Shown piece by piece: positions 6,112-9,377 of a DNA stretch of 9,377 nt. The position numbers were made by a program, and so were the translations under genes. Under the pieces are notes generated by a model. It did no database searches and was not told where the DNA came from. It saw only the letters and a program-made list of their open reading frames with translations. The stretch is taken from positions 1 to 9,377 of the forward strand of contig JBFMAZ010000070.1 in NCBI GenBank assembly GCA_040755415.1, written 5' to 3'. Within the stretch, counting starts at the first letter, position 1. Each line of letters starts with the position of its first letter. The DNA is from QYQD01 sp040755415. Lineage in GTDB: Bacteria; Desulfobacterota; QYQD01.

Positions 6112-6212
6112 GTTTGCGTCATTGCGAGGGAGTGAAGCGACTGAAGCAATCTCACAACATACTGAAATAATTGAGATTGCCACGCTCCCTTCGGTCGCTC
6201 GCAATGACAAAC
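6112..6212. repeat. 101-bp palindromic dispersed repeat between mnmE and rsmG
   Basis: The outer arms GTTTG-C-GTCATTGCGAG (from 6112) and CTCGCAATGAC-AAAC (to 6212) are reverse complements. Inside, GAAGCAATCTCA and TTGAGATTGCCACG form a second complementary pair around an AT-rich centre. GTCATTGCGAG/CTCGCAATGAC palindromes with an inner GCAATCTC/GAGATTGC pair are, from memory, scattered through many deltaproteobacterial and other genomes, and behave like non-autonomous mobile or REP-like units. Here it starts 12 bp after mnmE and could also fold in the mRNA as a transcript end or stabiliser. A further perfect hairpin CAGGCG-TCC-CGCCTG (6287-6301) lies just before rsmG without a T-run. Confidence 0.65.
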
Positions 6213-6320
6213 GATGATTATGACACAGTCTCTATAGGGAGCAGGTTGGAAATACAGAACTTCCCTAGAGCGTAATTATTTTTCAGCAGGCGTCCCGCCT
6301 GTCCAAAAAGGTATTTTTCA

Positions 6321-6983
6321 GTGAAGGGATCGGCGTCAGAACTTTTAACCCAGGCGGCGGCAGAGATGGGGCTTTCCCTTTCTGACTCCCAGGTAGAAAA
6401 GTTTGCACTCTATCTTGCAGAGTTAAGGGAGTGGAATAAAAAAATAAACCTCACCGCCCTTAAGACCGACCAGGAGATAGTCTCCAAACATTTTATCGAT
6501 TCACTGACGCCGCTCCCCCTTATCCCGCCGCACAGCCATATCCTGGATATAGGCTCCGGGGCCGGGTTTCCGGGCATTCCGCTGAAGATAGCTGAGCCGG
6601 CATTTTATATAGTCATGGTCGAGGCCAAAGAGAAGAAGGTCTTTTTCCTGAGACATATAATCCGCGCCCTCGGTCTTCAGGAGATACGGGCCGAGCACCT
6701 GCATCTGGACCCGGTTATGGCCCGGGAGCCACAATGGCACGAAAAGTTTGATGTAGTCATCTCGCGTGCGGCCTTTGACTTAAAGACCTTCCTGGAACTG
6801 TCTCGGTTTCTGCTTAGAGAGAAGGGTCATGCCATTGCCCTGAAGGGACCGCAGGTGCAGGAGGAGATTGACGCTGTAGGCCGGGATATCCGGCTCCACG
6901 CCTTTCATCTTGTTAATGACCTGGAAGTTACCTTGCCTATTACACATGAGAGACGGCGCATTCTCCTTTATCGCATAATTTGA
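6321..6983 (+). CDS. rsmG: 16S rRNA (guanine527-N7)-methyltransferase RsmG (GidB)
   Basis: RsmG uses S-adenosylmethionine to methylate N7 of G527 in 16S rRNA; in several species its loss gives low-level streptomycin resistance. The 220-residue protein has the family N-terminal helix region ending LREWNKKINLTAL, the cofactor-binding loop ILDIGSGAGFPGIP (74-87), the acidic VEAKEKKVFFLRH segment and the later ISRAAFDL and ALKGP motifs. The length is typical. The start chosen is GTG 6321, with AAAAGG about 9 nt upstream; ATG 6366 is possible but would shorten the N-terminal helix. It is 220 bp from mnmE, with a palindromic repeat between, so it may be transcribed partly on its own. No parA/parB follows, unlike many origin-proximal clusters. 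Confidence 0.95.
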   Translation: MKGSASELLTQAAAEMGLSLSDSQVEKFALYLAELREWNKKINLTALKTDQEIVSKHFIDSLTPLPLIPPHSHILDIGSGAGFPGIPLKIAEPAFYIVMVEAKEKKVFFLRHIIRALGLQEIRAEHLHLDPVMAREPQWHEKFDVVISRAAFDLKTFLELSRFLLREKGHAIALKGPQVQEEIDAVGRDIRLHAFHLVNDLEVTLPITHERRRILLYRII

Positions 6984-6993
6984 TATTATTGGA

Positions 6994-7091
6994 GTCCGCA
7001 GACTTCCGCAGATACCCGCAGCGCAAAAATTCGAAATTCGAATTTCGAAATTCGAATTTTAAAAAGTAACATCTGCGTTCATCTGCGTCCC
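6994..7091. repeat. Palindromic dispersed repeat with CCGCAG arms and TTCGAA core
   Basis: The left arm has three 10-bp repeats of the CCGCAG motif: TCCGCAGACT, TCCGCAGATA and CCCGCAGCGC (6995-7024). The right arm, ATCTGCGTTCATCTGCGTCC (7071-7090), is its approximate reverse complement (CGCAGAT and CGCAG units). Between them lies an AT-rich core with four TTCGAA hexamers joined by single bases (about 7030-7060). The whole folds as a long imperfect hairpin. From memory, ATCTGCGTTCATCTGCG-type sequences are scattered in many environmental bacterial genomes. It begins 11 bp after the rsmG stop. Confidence 0.55.
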
Positions 7092-7136
7092 GGATGAACT
7101 TGTACTATCCGAGGTAGCGGGCTTGGCAATCGTTTC

Positions 7137-7165
7137 TTGACAGATACCGGCAAAGATATTAAAAA
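7137..7165 (+). promoter_or_regulatory. Promoter of the tRNA-Ala gene
   Basis: A perfect -35 box TTGACA (7137-7142) is followed after 17 nt by TAAAAA (7160-7165), a fair -10 box. The tRNA 5' end lies 28 nt further on. The spacing suits a short leader removed by RNase P. Confidence 0.5.
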
Positions 7166-7193
7166 TACAGGTAGATTACGGTTCGATAGCAAA

Positions 7194-7269
7194 GGGGATG
7201 TAGCTCAGCTGGGAGAGCGCCACGTTCGCAACGTGGAGGTCGTGGGTTCGATCCCCATCATCTCCACCA
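7194..7269 (+). tRNA. tRNA-Ala (anticodon CGC)
   Basis: The 76-nt cloverleaf is complete. The acceptor stem GGGGATG/CATCTCC contains the G3:U70 wobble pair that identifies alanine tRNAs. The D arm is GCTC-AGCTGGGA-GAGC. The anticodon arm CCACG-TTCGCAA-CGTGG has anticodon CGC at 7227-7229, reading GCG codons. The variable loop is AGGTC, and the T arm GTGGG-TTCGATC-CCCAT is followed by discriminator A. CCA is encoded. The gene stands alone with its own promoter and a strong terminator 11 bp downstream, so it is a single-gene unit. Confidence 0.96.
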
Positions 7270-7280
7270 GTAAAGATCGA

Positions 7281-7314
7281 GGGGCTGTCCGCCATCGGCG
7301 GATAGCCCCTTTTT
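7281..7314 (+). terminator. Rho-independent terminator after tRNA-Ala
   Basis: GGGGCTGTCCGCC (7281-7293) pairs with GGCGGATAGCCCC (7297-7309) in a 13-bp stem with one G-T pair and a 3-nt ATC loop, followed by TTTTT. This is a textbook intrinsic terminator ending the tRNA transcript. Confidence 0.93.
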
Positions 7315-7463
7315 ATTTAAAACCTTTGTTCTTACGCTGGAAACTGTGCTATAAGGATTTACTACGTTCCAGTGGAATCGAATGCGGTCGGGGCACTTCT
7401 CCGTTATAGGTGAACAAGAAAGGTGGTAACAGCTTAGCCTTTTGAAAAAATTGGCTAAACTTA

Positions 7464-7494
7464 AATTCAAAGTGCAAAGTGCAAAATTCAAAAT
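7464..7494. repeat. Short AAGTGCA direct-repeat tract
   Basis: The tract reads AAATTCAA, then AGTGCAA twice in tandem, then AATTCAAAATG. Tandem GCAAAGT units flanked by AATTCAAA are common in intergenic regions of environmental bacterial genomes, from memory. The tract lies in the 276-bp gap between the tRNA terminator and gltX. Nothing else in that gap looks coding. Confidence 0.35.
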
Positions 7495-7539
7495 GTTTAT
7501 AGTTTTTTCCGGAATTTTATATTTTTCATTCTGCAATGA

Positions 7540-7570
7540 AATTTAGCGCTCCTTTTCAAAGCGCTAAATT
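7540..7570. promoter_or_regulatory. Perfect 11-bp inverted repeat in front of gltX
   Basis: AATTTAGCGCT (7540-7550) and AGCGCTAAATT (7560-7570) are exact reverse complements separated by 9 nt (CCTTTTCAA). The repeat ends 6 bp before the AAAGGTGAG ribosome binding site of gltX. A weak -10-like TATATT at 7518-7523 could put it in the early leader. It may be an operator or an mRNA hairpin affecting gltX expression. It lacks a T-run, so it is not an ordinary terminator. Confidence 0.45.
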
Positions 7571-7590
7571 GATACGAAAGGTGAGCATAT

Positions 7591-9072
7591 ATGAGTGAAG
7601 AGGTACGAGTCCGATTTCCTCCGAGCCCGACGGGTTATCTCCATATCGGAGGGGCGCGGACAGCCATATTTAACTGGCTTTTTGCCAAAAAGACAGGTGG
7701 AAAGTTTATCCTGAGGATCGAGGACACCGACGTTGAACGGTCGACGGAAGAGTCGATCCAGGGGATCATCGAGAGCTTAAAATGGTTAGGGATTGACTGG
7801 GATGAAGGGCCCTACTTCCAGTCCCATTTCATCAAGGAACACCTGGCCGCAGCGCAAAAGCTCCTTGATTCCGGTCATGCCTACAAGTGTTTCTGTACCA
7901 AAGAGGAACTCGAGCGCAGACGGGAAGAGGAGAAAAAAGGCAATACTGCCGCGAAGGAACGGGATGTCTGCCTCGGTTTGACGCAACAAGAGATACAGGA
8001 AAAGGAAGGGGCCGGTATCCCATACGTTATCCGTTTTAAGGTGCCGCGCGGAGAGGGGGCTGTTTTTTTTCAGGACATGGTCTATGGGATTATTGAAAAG
8101 AAGTATGAAGATATAGAGGACTTTGTCATTGTGCGCTCCAATGGCCAACCCCTCTATATCCTTTCGAACGCTGTAGACGACATCCGTGACCGTATTACGC
8201 ACGTCATTCGCGGTCAGGACGGCCTGGCCAACACGCCCAAGCAGATCCTCCTGTACAATGCGCTCGGCGTACCGGTCCCCAAGTTTGCCCATATGTCCCT
8301 CACGCTCGATCCGCAGAAGGCCAAGATCTCCAAGCGGAAACACGGCGAGCTGGTCGCCGTTCATTTTTACCGGGAGCACGGCTTTCTTCCCTGGGCGCTG
8401 GTAAATTTCCTGGTGCTTCTTGGCTGGGCAACGCCTGACTCAAGAGAGATCTTCTCAAAGGAAGAATTGATCGAGGCCTTTTCATTGGAAGGGATCAGCC
8501 GTCATAACGCCATATTAAATCTACTGCCGAATGATCCGAGATTTTTCACCGATCCCAAGGCGATCAATATCAATGCCCATTACGTAAGGACCCTGCCGGT
8601 GGAAGAGATCGAGCCTTACGCAAGGGAAGAGTTGAAAAAGGCAGGGATATGGGATCCGGCCTTTGAGGGCGAAAGACGGACCTGGTTCCTTCAGACCATC
8701 GACCTGATTCGAAGCCGGTATCATCTGCTCACGGATTTTGCGACCCTGGGCCGTGCCTATTTTTCCGAGGATTATCCGATCGATCCCAAGGCCCTCGAAA
8801 AAAACGTCCGTAAGCACGAGGGGCTCAAAAAATGGTTTCCTATCCTGGCGGACCGCTTGGAGGCAATCGGGTCATTTACGGCTAAAGAGATCGAAAAGGT
8901 GATTCACGGGATGGTTGAAGAACTGGAGATTAAGCCCGGGGTCTTGATAAACAGTGCCCGGACTGTGGTCACCGGCCAGCCGGTCGGCCCCGGCATATTC
9001 GATGTCCTGATCGCTGTAGGGCAAAAGCGGGTAGTAGATCGCCTGCGGAAGGCCGTGCAGTTTTTCGAGTAG
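7591..9072 (+). CDS. gltX: Glutamyl-tRNA synthetase
   Basis: This class I aminoacyl-tRNA synthetase charges tRNA-Glu with glutamate. The 493-residue protein has the Rossmann-fold start VRVRFPPSPTGYLHIGGARTA in pieces: FPPSPTG at 9-15 and the HIGH-type motif HIGG at 18-21. The KMSKS-type motif is KISKR at 245-249. A CFC at 100-102 plus Cys127 match the spacing of the zinc-ligand cysteines of E. coli GluRS (98, 100, 125), so a zinc site is plausible. C-terminally there is the anticodon-binding helical domain (about 320-493). ATG 7591 has AAAGGTGAG just upstream. The length is slightly above E. coli's 471. Whether it also charges tRNA-Gln cannot be judged from this window. It stands apart from the rpmH cluster, with its own leader. 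Confidence 0.96.
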   Translation: MSEEVRVRFPPSPTGYLHIGGARTAIFNWLFAKKTGGKFILRIEDTDVERSTEESIQGIIESLKWLGIDWDEGPYFQSHFIKEHLAAAQKLLDSGHAYKCFCTKEELERRREEEKKGNTAAKERDVCLGLTQQEIQEKEGAGIPYVIRFKVPRGEGAVFFQDMVYGIIEKKYEDIEDFVIVRSNGQPLYILSNAVDDIRDRITHVIRGQDGLANTPKQILLYNALGVPVPKFAHMSLTLDPQKAKISKRKHGELVAVHFYREHGFLPWALVNFLVLLGWATPDSREIFSKEELIEAFSLEGISRHNAILNLLPNDPRFFTDPKAININAHYVRTLPVEEIEPYAREELKKAGIWDPAFEGERRTWFLQTIDLIRSRYHLLTDFATLGRAYFSEDYPIDPKALEKNVRKHEGLKKWFPILADRLEAIGSFTAKEIEKVIHGMVEELEIKPGVLINSARTVVTGQPVGPGIFDVLIAVGQKRVVDRLRKAVQFFE

Positions 9073-9083
9073 TTAGTGCTCAT

Positions 9084-9120
9084 CCGGAAACTACCGTTTC
9101 CGGCCTACGGTCGGTCGTAG
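9084..9120. repeat. Two small hairpins downstream of gltX
   Basis: CCGGAAAC (9084-9091) and GTTTCCGG (9096-9103) form a perfect 8-bp stem with a TACC loop. Immediately after, CTACG (9105-9109) pairs with CGTAG (9116-9120), followed by the palindrome GACCGGTC (9120-9127). There is no T-run, so this may be a dispersed repeat or an mRNA 3'-end stabiliser and not an intrinsic terminator. Confidence 0.45.
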
Positions 9121-9268
9121 ACCGGTCGTGCCACAGGCAGATTCGCCGGGGCGAAAAAAACCAAGACAAAACACTCGATACCAACTACCTGGACGTCTCC
9201 ACAAGCAAGGCATCAGGGCATATGAGCGTCTCTCTTGACCGGTGTCAACCTAATTCTACTTTGTCACA

Positions 9269-9376
9269 TTAGTCAGAATCCTGCCGAGCGTAGGCTGAGT
9301 CAATGGATGCTTGCCTTTGCAGATGTCTGACCTCCATTTGGCGGAGGACTTCTTCCGGATCCACATCACGGCGCGG
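9269..9376 (-). CDS. Possible C-terminal end of an unidentified minus-strand gene
   Basis: Reading leftward from the right edge, one frame stays open for 35 residues before TAA (9269-9271). It gives a charged, helix-prone end with DPEEVLRQMEVRHLQRQ and then SAYARQDSD. The composition looks protein-like, but a second minus-strand frame is also open over about 37 residues, so chance is not excluded. I recognise no family. The rest of 9128-9268 shows nothing I can name. Confidence 0.2.
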   Translation of the reverse strand, partial: PRRDVDPEEVLRQMEVRHLQRQASIDSAYARQDSD

Positions 9377-9377
9377 A

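Noticed and set aside
6287..6301. CAGGCG/CGCCTG hairpin as terminator of mnmE
   Set aside because: The stem is 6 bp with no adjacent T-run, and it lies almost 190 bp after the mnmE stop and just before the rsmG start.
7137..7409. A 90-residue + strand frame over the tRNA-Ala gene
   Set aside because: It is a translation of the tRNA gene and its terminator.
7420..7466. AAGGTGGTAACAG followed by an AGCTTAGCC/GGCTAAACT hairpin, reminiscent of a T-box leader in front of an aminoacyl-tRNA synthetase gene
   Set aside because: The conserved T-box bulge sequence is only partly matched, no specifier stem-loop was found upstream, the hairpin has no T-run, and it sits more than 120 bp from gltX.

Overview
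The window looks like a chromosomal segment from a Gram-negative, deltaproteobacteria-like (Desulfobacterota-type) organism. Its core is the conserved origin-proximal cluster rpmH-rnpA-yidD-yidC-jag-mnmE-rsmG, all on the + strand. YidC has the long periplasmic domain of Gram-negative bacteria. A jag gene is present, which is usual in deltaproteobacteria and Firmicutes but not in gammaproteobacteria. Several short palindromic repeats of kinds I associate with deltaproteobacterial genomes lie between genes. The taxonomic call is inference; no marker fixes it.

Left part (1-1430), accessory. A minus-strand gene (101-808) encodes a plasmid replication initiator of the RPA type that looks cut short at its C-terminus beside a dispersed repeat (1-88). 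Its upstream region has the parts of a plasmid origin: two perfect palindromes (824-839, 872-885), an AT-rich stretch, a perfect DnaA box (906-914) and four 17-bp iterons (931-1013). About 390 bp follow with no recognisable gene. Then comes a 27-nt piece (1404-1430) identical in form to the 3' end of a selenocysteine tRNA gene: T-loop, 13-nt stem strand, G discriminator and CCA, with no 5' half. This is what an attachment-site duplicate of an element integrated into selC would leave. The left part is therefore probably the end of an integrated plasmid-like element lying directly against the rpmH cluster, where many bacteria carry dnaA/oriC. No dnaA is visible.

Middle part (1500-6983), housekeeping. 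A likely promoter drives ribosomal protein L34, the RNase P protein, the YidD and YidC membrane-insertion factors, the RNA-binding protein Jag, the tRNA-modifying GTPase MnmE and the 16S rRNA methyltransferase RsmG. The genes are tightly packed up to mnmE. A 101-bp palindromic repeat separates mnmE from rsmG. The cluster combines translation machinery, RNA maturation and membrane protein biogenesis.

Right part (6984-9377). A second palindromic repeat is followed by a tRNA-Ala(CGC) gene with its own promoter and a strong terminator. Next is gltX (glutamyl-tRNA synthetase), preceded by a perfect 11-bp inverted repeat. The last 300 bp hold small hairpins and perhaps the C-terminal end of an unidentified minus-strand gene.
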